The notes under the pieces: generated by a model
Seen by the model: the letters and a program-made list of their open reading frames with translations, nothing else
Database searches by the model: none
Told to the model about the DNA's origin: nothing
Shown: piece after piece, positions 6,073 through 11,819 of the stretch
Position numbering within the stretch: position 1 is the stretch's first letter
Layout of the letters: each line of letters starts with the position of its first letter
Assembly: GCA_900553705.1 (NCBI GenBank)
Contig: USEK01000029.1
Location: 1 to 11,819, forward strand
Direction: 5' to 3'
Length of the DNA: 11,819 nt
Source: an uncultured Collinsella sp.
GTDB taxonomy: Bacteria > Actinomycetota > Coriobacteriia > Coriobacteriales > Coriobacteriaceae
Translations under genes and position numbers: made by a program

Positions 6073-6657
6073 ATGCGAACCATCATTCTTTATGCCTCAC
6101 GCCACCACGGCAATACGAAAAAGCTCGTGGACGCCATCGTCGAGGCGCACCCCGAAATCGATACCCTCGATGTGAAGTCACTCGGTAAAAACGAGTATCC
6201 CAACCTGCACGAATATCATCTGATCGGTGTCGCCACGGGCATCTATTACTCCGAGATCGACAAGGACATGGCACGCGTGCTCACGAACGTGCTGCAGCCG
6301 CAGGACAAGGTGTTTGGCCTTATGACCTACGGTGGCAAAAACAAGTGGTACGGCAAGGATATCGATGGCATCTGCCGCATGAGGCAGGCCATCTTTATGG
6401 GTGTCTACGGCTGCCCCGGCTTTGATACGTGGGGGCCGTTCAAACTCACCGGCGGTGTCCAAAAGGGGCACCCGACCGCTGAGGAAATTAAGGGTGCCGT
6501 CGACTTCTTCGACAAGATCGAAGACGAGTATGGCGACATCATCGTCGAAGAGTACGCCAAGCGCGAGAAGCGCCTAGCATACGAGAAGGAGCATCCTGCA
6601 GGAGGCCTGGTGGCCGGCGTTAAGCGTACGGCAAAGAAAATCGCTAGCAAGCTGTAA
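6073..6657 (+). CDS. Flavodoxin-like protein
   Basis: This 194-residue protein has a typical flavodoxin N-terminus, MRTIILYASRHHGNTKKLVDAI, where beta-strand 1 leads into the FMN phosphate-binding loop (S-R-H-H-G-N-T-K). Other flavodoxin-fold parts are HLIGVATGIYYSEID and DKVFGLMTYGG, followed by a longer C-terminal tail rich in charged residues (EEYAKREKRLAYEKEHPAGG) and a basic end. The likely start is ATG 6073, preceded by GAAAGG; the in-frame ATGs at 6043 and 6046 would add ten residues that do not fit the fold and have no ribosome binding site. It probably binds FMN and acts as a cytosolic electron carrier or NAD(P)H-quinone-type reductase partner. No partner is adjacent, and its link to sugar use is unclear. 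It converges on nagA and ends at a strong terminator. Confidence 0.82.
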   Translation: MRTIILYASRHHGNTKKLVDAIVEAHPEIDTLDVKSLGKNEYPNLHEYHLIGVATGIYYSEIDKDMARVLTNVLQPQDKVFGLMTYGGKNKWYGKDIDGICRMRQAIFMGVYGCPGFDTWGPFKLTGGVQKGHPTAEEIKGAVDFFDKIEDEYGDIIVEEYAKREKRLAYEKEHPAGGLVAGVKRTAKKIASKL

Positions 6658-6688
6658 CTGTAAAGGTGCTTTTGAGCGTTTAACCCAT

Positions 6689-6727
6689 ACGGCGGGTCCG
6701 AGCAGATTCGGGCCCGCCGTCTTTTTC
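6689..6727 (+). terminator. Intrinsic terminator of the flavodoxin-like gene
   Basis: ACGGCGGGTCCGA at 6689-6701 pairs with 6708-6720 (13 pairs including one G-U) around GCAGAT and is followed directly by CTTTTTC. It is canonical for plus-strand transcription. It also lies 13 nt past the nagA stop, but on the minus strand there is no T-run behind it. Confidence 0.9.
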
Positions 6728-6732
6728 TATCG

Positions 6733-7902
6733 TTACTCGGTAAAGGCGTTGCCGACGCTCTGGCCGCCAACATACGTCTCGACGAGGGTGAGCTCATGGT
6801 CGAACACGACAAAGTCGGCGTCGCGACCCGGCATGATGCTGCCGCACTTATCCTCGATGTGCGCGGAGCGTGCCGGCACCTCGGTTGCCATGCGAATGGC
6901 GATATCGGCGCTGGCGATGCCCCAGTCGACGATGTTCTTGACGCCCTGGGCAAGCGTGAGCACCGAGCCAGCAATGCTCTTGCCGTCGGCGAGCCAGCAC
7001 AGGTTGTCCTTCATGATGACGTCCATGCCGCCGCTGGTGTAGCTGCCCTCGGGCATGCCGCCGCAGCCCAGGCAGTCAGTGATGAGCACCGTGTGTTGCC
7101 AGCCCTTTGCCTGCAGCAGCGCCTTGATGGCGGCAGGGTTAACGTGCTTGCCGTCACAGATGATCTCGGCGTAGGTCTCGGACGTGGACATAGCAGCACC
7201 CACGACACCGGGCTCACGGTGATGCAGCCCGCGCTGGCCGTTATAGGTATGCGTAAAGCAGCTGGCACCGGCGTTGATGGCGGCGATGCACTCATCGTAG
7301 GTGGCGTCGGAGTGACCGATGCTGGTCACCACACCCTTGGCGTTCAGAGCAGCCGCATAAGCAGCGGCACCGTCGCGCTCGGCCGCCATGGCGCTCTTGA
7401 CGATGCGACCACCCGCAGCCTCCTGCCACTGATCGAAGACCTCCTCGGAGGGATCGATCAGGTAAGCGGGGTTCTGCGCGCCCACGTGCTTCATGGTAAA
7501 GAAGGGGCCCTCCAGGTAGATGCCCTGAATGCGAGCACCGCAGAAGTCGGGGCCGCGACCCTCGTCCGCCTGAGCGATGGCGGCGCAGGCGTCCTTGATC
7601 TGCTCGACGCCATCGGTGAACGTCGTGGGCAGCCAGCTGGTGGTGCCGCGACGGGCGAGCTCGGTCGAGCTGATATCGATGCCCTCGGGATCGTTATCGG
7701 TAGTTGAGTGGTTGTAGAAGCCATGGATGTGAGTATCGACCATACCCGGTGCGATCCACGATCCCGTGTAGTCCTTAATCTCGCAAGAGGGCTCGTCGGC
7801 CTGCCAGGCGCCAAAGACGCCATCCTCGACCATAAGATAGCCGCCCAGTTGCGGGCCTGCCGGCAAGAAGAACTTGTCAGCCTTAATTGCGTACGTGCTC
7901 AT
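6733..7902 (-). CDS. nagA: N-acetyl-hexosamine-6-phosphate deacetylase (NagA/AgaA)
   Basis: This 389-residue cytosolic amidohydrolase removes acetate from GlcNAc-6-phosphate or GalNAc-6-phosphate. TIM-barrel landmarks are the metal pair HIH (His58, His60) in PGMVDTHIHGF, Glu131 in YLEGPF, His197 in GHSDAT, His218 in FTHTYNG, His253 in CDGKHVNP, the catalytic Asp276 in LITDCLGCGGMPEG and SIAGSVLTL near 309-317. The intact HxH points to a two-metal-type site, unlike E. coli NagA. Around Asp276 the sequence is cysteine-rich instead of the common TDA-type loop. The start is ATG 7900-7902, five bases after AAGGAG; the upstream in-frame GTG (7906-7908) touches the ribosome binding site and is unlikely. 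It follows agaS, with a terminator between them, so expression may be by readthrough or a weak own promoter. With agaS and the PTS nearby, GalNAc-6-phosphate is the likeliest substrate. Confidence 0.93.
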   Translation of the reverse strand: MSTYAIKADKFFLPAGPQLGGYLMVEDGVFGAWQADEPSCEIKDYTGSWIAPGMVDTHIHGFYNHSTTDNDPEGIDISSTELARRGTTSWLPTTFTDGVEQIKDACAAIAQADEGRGPDFCGARIQGIYLEGPFFTMKHVGAQNPAYLIDPSEEVFDQWQEAAGGRIVKSAMAAERDGAAAYAAALNAKGVVTSIGHSDATYDECIAAINAGASCFTHTYNGQRGLHHREPGVVGAAMSTSETYAEIICDGKHVNPAAIKALLQAKGWQHTVLITDCLGCGGMPEGSYTSGGMDVIMKDNLCWLADGKSIAGSVLTLAQGVKNIVDWGIASADIAIRMATEVPARSAHIEDKCGSIMPGRDADFVVFDHELTLVETYVGGQSVGNAFTE

Positions 7903-7960
7903 ATGCACTCCTTGCTTCTAAAGCAGTTGACTGTAGTGATGCTTATACCCAGCTCACGTA

Positions 7961-8001
7961 AAACAAAAAGCGCCCGCCCGCCGTTATGAGCGGACGGGCG
8001 C
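7961..8001 (-). terminator. Terminator between agaS and nagA
   Basis: GCGCCCGCCCGC at 7970-7981 pairs with 7990-8001 (11 of 12) with an 8-nt loop, and the minus strand continues CTTTTTGTTTT. This should end most agaS transcripts 19 nt after the stop and set a lower level for nagA. Confidence 0.85.
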
Positions 8002-8019
8002 CCTTACAGGGGGACGCGA

Positions 8020-9186
8020 TTAAGCGGTGAAGGGGTGAATCGTCACGCCCTTAACCACGCGGTTGACCGTGCCGGTGGGGCTCGGCGTATCGGGCGTGTT
8101 GCCCACGCGCACGGAGTTGAGCAGGCTGATAGCCTGGGCAAACATCACGAACGGCAGAGCAAGGTAGCCCTCGGGAAGTGCCTCGTAGCCCTTAAAGGTG
8201 AAGGATTCACCCTCATAGACGGTGGCACCTTCCTGCTGAACGGCGATGGTGTGCTGAGCGATCTTGTCGCCACCGATCTCGTTGAGGATGTCGATGTCGT
8301 ACTGACGGGTGTAGGCGTCGTTGTTGACGAACACGAACACGAGGGTCTTGTCGTCGACGAAGGACTTGGGTCCGTGACGATAGCCCATGGAGGTGTCGTA
8401 GGAAGTAGCGACCAGACCGTGAGCGAGCTCAAGGATCTTGAGCTGGCTCTCCTGGGCAAGGCCACCGAAGGAGCCAGAACCCAAGTAGGTCACGCGGTTG
8501 AAGTCGCCAGCCAGGTAATCGGCGATCTCGGGCTCACGGGAGATGACCTCCTCGCCCATCTTGGCGATGGTCTCGACCCACTCGGCCTTCTGCTCGTCAG
8601 AGGCAGTGTCAAAAATAAGGGTGGAGAGCAGGGTCATGCAGGAATAAGAACCGGTCATGGCGAAGCCCTTGTCGTTGGCGCGCGGAATGAGCAGCGTCAG
8701 CGCGTTGGGATCATCGGCAGACTCGACGGCGAGCTTGCCCTCGGGAGCGCAGGTGATGTTGAGGAACTTGACGTTGTGGACGAGCTCCTTGGCAACGGCA
8801 ACGGCGGCAAGGCTCTCGGGGCTGTTGCCAGAGCGGGCAAAGGAAACCACGAGCGTGGGATCCTCGGCGCGTAGGAAGTCGCGCGGGGCGCTCACGATGT
8901 CGGTCGTGGCGATGGGCTTAAAGTCGTAGAGATCAGTGTTGCCAGCGTGACGCAGGTACGGGGCGCAGGTATCGCCAACGTAGTCGGACGTACCGGCACC
9001 GGTGAAGACAACGGACAGACGGCCCTCGCCCATAGCGCGAGCCTCGGCCAGGAAGGCCTCGATGGCCTCCTTGTTCTCGCGATAGATGTTGAGCGTATCA
9101 CGCCAAAGCTCGGGCTGCTGAGCAATCTCGGCCGTGGTGATCTGGGCGCCGAGCTCGGTGAGCTCCTCGACACTCTTCTCGAACAT
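8020..9186 (-). CDS. agaS: AgaS, galactosamine-6-phosphate deaminase/isomerase (SIS domains)
   Basis: This 388-residue protein is close to E. coli AgaS in length and layout, with two SIS sugar-isomerase domains. The first has VFTGAGTSDYVGD (60-72) and VSFARSGNSPES (114-125), the phosphosugar-binding serine loops. The second has VTYLGSGSFGGLAQESQLKI (232-251) and the hallmark MGYRHGPKSFVDD (267-279). In the known aga pathway it converts galactosamine-6-phosphate to tagatose-6-phosphate and ammonia in the cytosol. The ATG 9184-9186 follows AGAGAGG at about 8 nt. It has a promoter with a perfect TATAAT and an operator-like palindrome, and the gene for the likely repressor is immediately upstream. 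It ends in its own terminator before nagA. A GlmS-like or frlB-like role is less likely given the GYRHGPKS motif and the tagatose-type kinase in the same locus. Confidence 0.92.
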   Translation of the reverse strand: MFEKSVEELTELGAQITTAEIAQQPELWRDTLNIYRENKEAIEAFLAEARAMGEGRLSVVFTGAGTSDYVGDTCAPYLRHAGNTDLYDFKPIATTDIVSAPRDFLRAEDPTLVVSFARSGNSPESLAAVAVAKELVHNVKFLNITCAPEGKLAVESADDPNALTLLIPRANDKGFAMTGSYSCMTLLSTLIFDTASDEQKAEWVETIAKMGEEVISREPEIADYLAGDFNRVTYLGSGSFGGLAQESQLKILELAHGLVATSYDTSMGYRHGPKSFVDDKTLVFVFVNNDAYTRQYDIDILNEIGGDKIAQHTIAVQQEGATVYEGESFTFKGYEALPEGYLALPFVMFAQAISLLNSVRVGNTPDTPSPTGTVNRVVKGVTIHPFTA

Positions 9187-9225
9187 TTCTAATACCTCTC
9201 TCTAGAAGTAATCCTCTGACGTGCA

Positions 9226-9231
9226 ATTATA
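9226..9231 (-). promoter_or_regulatory. -10 element of the agaS promoter
   Basis: On the minus strand 9231-9226 reads TATAAT, a perfect consensus -10, 39 nt upstream of the agaS start. The -35 position about 17 nt further up falls in the operator-like repeat at 9241-9261 and is a poor match. This is typical of a repressed or activator-helped promoter. Confidence 0.7.
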
Positions 9232-9240
9232 CACTTCAGT

Positions 9241-9261
9241 TGGTTATCTGGTAGTAACCAG
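9241..9261. promoter_or_regulatory. GntR-type operator overlapping the agaS -35 region
   Basis: CTGGT-AGTA-ACCAG (9248-9261) is a perfect 5-bp inverted repeat with 4-bp spacing. It has the same outline as the DasR/NagR-type site CTGGTCTAGACCAG known for GntR/HutC regulators of amino-sugar genes. A second, overlapping repeat TGGTTA-N8-TAACCA spans 9241-9260. It lies directly upstream of the TATAAT of agaS, so binding would block RNA polymerase. The gene for a GntR/UTRA regulator ends only 40 bp away. Assigning that regulator to this site is an inference. Confidence 0.65.
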
Positions 9262-9300
9262 TTAAATGCAAAGAATCATCATATGGAAACGATGCGGACA

Positions 9301-10032
9301 CTAATCGCTACGCTGGTGGTAAACCTTGTATTTAAACTGATCGGCACGAGCAACCGAGAGTGTGTACTCCACAACCTCGTTTGACTCGTTATACGTAGTC
9401 CTGACTAAATCGAGCACAGGCGAGCCCTCGACAATTCCCAAAAGGTGGGCGTCGGTGGGACGGGCTATGCTCGCATAGAACTCCTCTTCGGCCACGCGTA
9501 TCTTTTGCTGAAAGTCTTGCTCAATCACATCGTAAAGCGGCTTGCGCTCCAGCAGCGGTCGCTTTAGGGACAGAAATTGACGAACCGGTAGATAGCTGCG
9601 TTCGACCATCATGGGCATGTTGTCGGCAGAACGAAGGCGCTTAAGCTTAAAAATGCGATCACCGATACGCAATCCCATATGCTCGGCCAGATTTTTATCG
9701 GCCTCCATCTCGCAAAACTCGAGAATCGTGGTCTCGGGGTCGCGACCCATCGCGCGCATCTGCTCGGTAAAGCTGTAGGACTGCATAAGATTGGTTGCCT
9801 TTGCCGAACGGTCGGTCACAAAGGTACCGCGACCGTGCTGCCGAACCACCAGTCCTAAACGCTCCAGTTCCTGCAGAGCCAGGCGTACCGTAGTACGCGA
9901 GAGACCATAGCGCTCCGAAAGTTCGCGCTCGGAAGGAATCATGTCACCGGCGCGATATTCATGGTCGATCTTTTCGGTCAGAATATCGACCAGCTGATCG
10001 TACAGCGGTTGCTTACGCGCTCCGATCGCCAT
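9301..10032 (-). CDS. GntR-family (HutC/UTRA) transcriptional regulator of the aga locus
   Basis: This 243-residue protein has the normal size for HutC-subfamily regulators. Residues 8-75 form the GntR winged helix-turn-helix: PLYDQLVDILTEKI, then MIPSERELSERYGLSRTTVRLALQELERLGLV and the wing RQHGRGTFV, all consensus positions. Residues of about 95-238 form a UTRA ligand domain (YSFTEQMRAMGRDPETTIL, RIFKLKRLR, MVERSYLP, VLDLVRTTYNESNEVVEYTLSVARADQFKY). Such regulators (NagR, DasR, AgaR2-type) sense phosphorylated amino sugars and release DNA. The ATG follows GGGAGG at 5 nt. It is transcribed from its own promoter after the PTS terminator and sits immediately upstream of agaS, whose promoter carries a fitting operator. 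The inducer, perhaps GalN-6-phosphate or GalNAc-6-phosphate, is an inference. Confidence 0.92.
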   Translation of the reverse strand: MAIGARKQPLYDQLVDILTEKIDHEYRAGDMIPSERELSERYGLSRTTVRLALQELERLGLVVRQHGRGTFVTDRSAKATNLMQSYSFTEQMRAMGRDPETTILEFCEMEADKNLAEHMGLRIGDRIFKLKRLRSADNMPMMVERSYLPVRQFLSLKRPLLERKPLYDVIEQDFQQKIRVAEEEFYASIARPTDAHLLGIVEGSPVLDLVRTTYNESNEVVEYTLSVARADQFKYKVYHQRSD

Positions 10033-10081
10033 CCTATCCTCCCTTTTGCTCGAATTCGGCTAGCTACCTAGGGTGTTTAGC

Positions 10082-10111
10082 ATTATCAGTCTGCCACACC
10101 CGAATCATCAA
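10082..10111 (-). promoter_or_regulatory. Promoter of the gntR regulator gene
   Basis: On the minus strand TTGATG (10106-10111) and GATAAT (10082-10087) are 18 nt apart, a good sigma-70-type match 50 nt upstream of the regulator start. The -35 box directly follows the T-run of the PTS terminator, so the two elements are packed end to end. Confidence 0.6.
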
Positions 10112-10151
10112 GAAAACAAAAGCCGCGCGCTCTTTCGAGCACGCGGCTTTT
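10111..10151 (-). terminator. Terminator of the PTS operon
   Basis: AAAAGCCGCGCGCTC at 10118-10132 pairs with 10137-10151 (14 of 15, TTTC loop). The minus strand then reads GTTTTCTT, a fitting end for the PTS transcript 66 nt after the IID stop. It separates PTS expression from that of the regulator. Confidence 0.85.
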
Positions 10152-10217
10152 AACATACACATGGCTTAAGGGGTCGGGGTGTGAGCCGCGTAGGGACACA
10201 CCCCTCAAGCTAGAGCC

Positions 10218-11300
10218 TTACCAGATGCTCGGCCAGAGACCAAGCGGGCCAGCGCCCAGGATGCCAAGGACGAAGAGCAGGAGAATGCCCTTGGTCGGGG
10301 TCCAGCTGTGCTTAGCGAACATGTAGTAAAGCAGCAGCGTAAGCATAAGCGGGACAAGCTTCGGGACGATGGTGTTGAGGGTGTCGGCAACAGAGAAGTT
10401 GACCGGATCCTCGGTAACGGTGCCGTAGGTAACGGACTCCATGCCGTTGCCCAGATCGGTGACGCCGCACTCGACAGGGTTGCCGTCGGCATCGGTGGCG
10501 GTGAGGGCGTCGCCGTCCTCATTAGTCATGGCGATGGTACCGGCCTCAGCGGTCTCGGTATCGATGCCCTCCATACCGGTGAAGTTCTCGGCCTCCTTCT
10601 CGGAGACGATCACGGTAGTGGCGGAAAGGCCACGGGTGGTGCCGTTGGGGATCTCGAGGTTGATCTGGGTGCCACCCATGGTGACGACCAGGCAACCGAC
10701 AACGAAGACGCCCATGATGGAAGCGGCACGCGTGAAGGCCTGCATGTTGGCGGTCAGAGCGTCAATAGCGCTGGTGCCAAGCTTGTAGGACCAGTTCATG
10801 AGCCAGAAGCGCAGAGCGAACTGGACGGCGTTGAAGATCACCAGGAAGATGATCGGCGCAGCGGCGTTGCCGTTGATGGCCATGTTGGAGGTGATGCCGG
10901 CCGTGATAGGCACGAGCGTCAGCCAGAACAGGGCGTCACCGATACCACCGAGCGGGCCCATTGCGGCGACGCGGACGGCGCGGATCGTGGGGATGTCAAC
11001 CTTGTTCTGCTCGAGCGAAAGCACGATGCCCATAACAAAGGTGACAAGGAACGGGTGGGTGTTGAAGAACTCCAGGTTGTGGCTCATGGAAGCCGCGAGG
11101 TCGTTCTTGTTGGTGTGGATCTTCTCCAGACCGGGGATGATGGAGTAAAGCCAGCCAGCGGCCTGCATGCGCTCGTAGTTGAACGATGCCTGCAGGAAGC
11201 AGGAGCGCCAAGCCATCTTGTTGAGGGTCTTCTGGTCGAGCTGCGGAGCAGGAGTGAGATCCTCGTAGTGCTCCGGGATCACATACTCATTAGATGCCAT
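10218..11300 (-). CDS. agaD: PTS mannose/GalNAc-family IID component, with a hydrophilic insert
   Basis: This 360-residue membrane subunit belongs to the mannose/fructose/sorbose PTS IID family. It matches the family from LNKMAWRSCFLQASFNYERMQAAGW (28-50) through MSHNLEFFNTHPFL (72-85), the conserved loop VAAMGPLGGIGDALFW (111-126) and the C-terminal membrane hairpins LNTIVPKLVPLMLTLLLYY and LLLFVLGILGAGPLGLW. Family members are usually about 260-300 residues. The extra length lies at about 222-304, a polar, acidic, glycine- and threonine-rich stretch (SEKEAENFTGMEG, TETAEAGTIAMTNEDGDAL, TDADGNPVECG) between membrane segments. The start is ATG 11298-11300, with GGAGGTGA 8 nt upstream; it overlaps the IIC stop by 11 nt, so the two are translationally coupled. 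Together with IIC it would import and phosphorylate the sugar. GalNAc or galactosamine specificity comes from context only. Confidence 0.9.
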   Translation of the reverse strand: MASNEYVIPEHYEDLTPAPQLDQKTLNKMAWRSCFLQASFNYERMQAAGWLYSIIPGLEKIHTNKNDLAASMSHNLEFFNTHPFLVTFVMGIVLSLEQNKVDIPTIRAVRVAAMGPLGGIGDALFWLTLVPITAGITSNMAINGNAAAPIIFLVIFNAVQFALRFWLMNWSYKLGTSAIDALTANMQAFTRAASIMGVFVVGCLVVTMGGTQINLEIPNGTTRGLSATTVIVSEKEAENFTGMEGIDTETAEAGTIAMTNEDGDALTATDADGNPVECGVTDLGNGMESVTYGTVTEDPVNFSVADTLNTIVPKLVPLMLTLLLYYMFAKHSWTPTKGILLLFVLGILGAGPLGLWPSIW

Positions 11301-11770
11301 CTTCGAAGTCACCTCCGTCAGAAACAGCTGCACCCTTCAGCTCGGTCTGCTGCTGGAAGTCCCAGAAAGCGATGCCGAAGCCGATGAGAGCGAGGATGAG
11401 CAGAGCAGGGGTTGCCAGCGAATCGTTGGCAACGGTGATGAGCGCGAGGCCAAAGCCCATGAGGAAGAAGCCCCACATATCGCGGTTCATCATAACCTTG
11501 AGCAGGACGGCGAAGCCGACGAAGCGCATCATGCCGCCTGCAGCGGACAGACCGGTCTGCAGCCAAGTCGGGATGGCGGAAGCGATGGTCTGACCGATGG
11601 TGGCGCCAGCGATGAAGAACAGGGTGACGACGACAGCGAAGATCAGGCCGAGCAGAGCCATGGCGAAGTAGTTCAGGCGCTCGATGCCCTTGGTGTCCGC
11701 GTTGTGAGCCATGTTATCGGCCGTGGACATAAGCGGGGACATAAGCGTGAAGACCAGGGTAACGCCAAGC
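11290..11770 (-). CDS. agaW: PTS mannose/GalNAc-family IIC component (partial, N-terminus missing)
   Basis: The last 159 residues of a sorbose/mannose-family IIC permease, cut at 11770 by the adapter. The fragment begins LGVTLVFTLMSPLMSTADNM, continues with KGIERLNYFAMALLGLIF, three to four hydrophobic membrane segments (ALLGLIFAVVVTLFFIAGA, GGMMRFVGFAVLLKVM, FFLMGFGLALITVA, ALLILALIGFGIAFW) and a short polar tail DFQQQTELKG...DGGDFEDGI. About 100 residues are missing at the start compared with the family. It overlaps the IID start by 11 nt. The IIA and IIB genes expected for a complete transporter would lie further upstream, outside the window. The symbol assumes the GalNAc reading of the cluster; mannose or galactosamine types are possible. 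Confidence 0.85.
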
Positions 11771-11819
11771 CTGTCTCTTATACACATCTCCGAGCCCACG
11801 AGACGTAGAGGAATCTCGT
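11771..11819 (-). other. Nextera (Tn5) sequencing adapter, not genomic
   Basis: This is the reverse complement of the adapter at the left end: Tn5 mosaic end from 11771, the CCGAGCCCACGAGAC segment, index GTAGAGGA (11805-11812), and the start of the flow-cell sequence. The same index side appears at both contig ends, giving a false 47-bp inverted terminal repeat. Confidence 0.98.

Noticed and set aside
5001..6188. 395-codon plus-strand open frame across the epimerase gene
   Set aside because: It is antisense to the well-supported aldose epimerase, has no recognisable domain, and is explained by the codon bias of the GC-rich gene on the other strand.
6796..7707. 303-codon plus-strand frame opposite nagA, and similar long frames opposite agaS (8035-8874) and the PTS IID gene (10308-11387)
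   Set aside because: All are shadows of strongly identified minus-strand genes, with low-complexity translations and no ribosome binding sites.
7906..7908. GTG as the nagA start
   Set aside because: It abuts the AAGGAG ribosome binding site with no spacing, while the ATG at 7902-7900 has the normal 5-nt distance.
1..11819. 47-bp inverted terminal repeats bounding the whole window, as in a composite transposon
   Set aside because: They are the Nextera adapter with a Tn5 mosaic end and a sample index, so they are library artefacts; no transposase gene is present.

Overview
The window looks like a contig from a gut actinobacterium of the Coriobacteriia, most likely Collinsella or a close relative. 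This rests on the GC-rich coding style, the amino-sugar gene set and the protein flavour; no phylogenetic test was possible. Both ends carry Illumina Nextera (Tn5) adapter, so native sequence runs only from 48 to 11770. The gene at each end is cut off artificially.

Right part (about 3250-11770): a carbohydrate cluster, mostly on the minus strand, that reads as an N-acetylgalactosamine/galactosamine utilisation (aga) locus. In transcription order it holds the end of a mannose-family PTS IIC gene, PTS IID overlapping it by 11 nt, a terminator, a GntR/UTRA repressor gene with its own promoter, agaS (galactosamine-6-phosphate deaminase/isomerase) behind a promoter covered by a CTGGT-N4-ACCAG operator, a terminator, and nagA/agaA (amino-sugar-6-phosphate deacetylase). 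A plus-strand flavodoxin-like gene converges on nagA. Divergent from the flavodoxin gene runs a second minus-strand group: a LacX-like aldose 1-epimerase, a PfkB/LacC-type tagatose-6-phosphate kinase and a YhcH/EbgC-family protein, closed by a strong terminator.

Together the genes predict PTS uptake of GalNAc (or a related sugar) as the 6-phosphate, deacetylation by NagA, deamination/isomerisation by AgaS to tagatose-6-phosphate, and phosphorylation by the LacC-like kinase to tagatose-1,6-bisphosphate. The aldolase and the PTS IIA/IIB parts are not in the window. Between the kinase and yhcH lies a 44-codon leftover (stop included) of a second, diverged nagA, which shows that the locus has been rearranged.

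Left part (48-3240): accessory DNA of more uneven composition. It holds the C-terminus of an AAA/DUF4143-type ATPase, a perfect 15-bp hairpin, a truncated and frameshifted BspA-like (DUF285) surface-protein relic, a small membrane-anchored or exported hypothetical protein, a 767-bp stretch with no convincing gene but several palindromes, a secreted protein of unknown function, and a small protein whose C-terminus faintly resembles a helix-turn-helix.

No CRISPR array, tRNA, rRNA or intact transposase was seen. Nothing here amounts to a clearly new system. The most informative items are the nagA relic, the operator over the agaS promoter, the hydrophilic insert in PTS IID and the decayed BspA gene.
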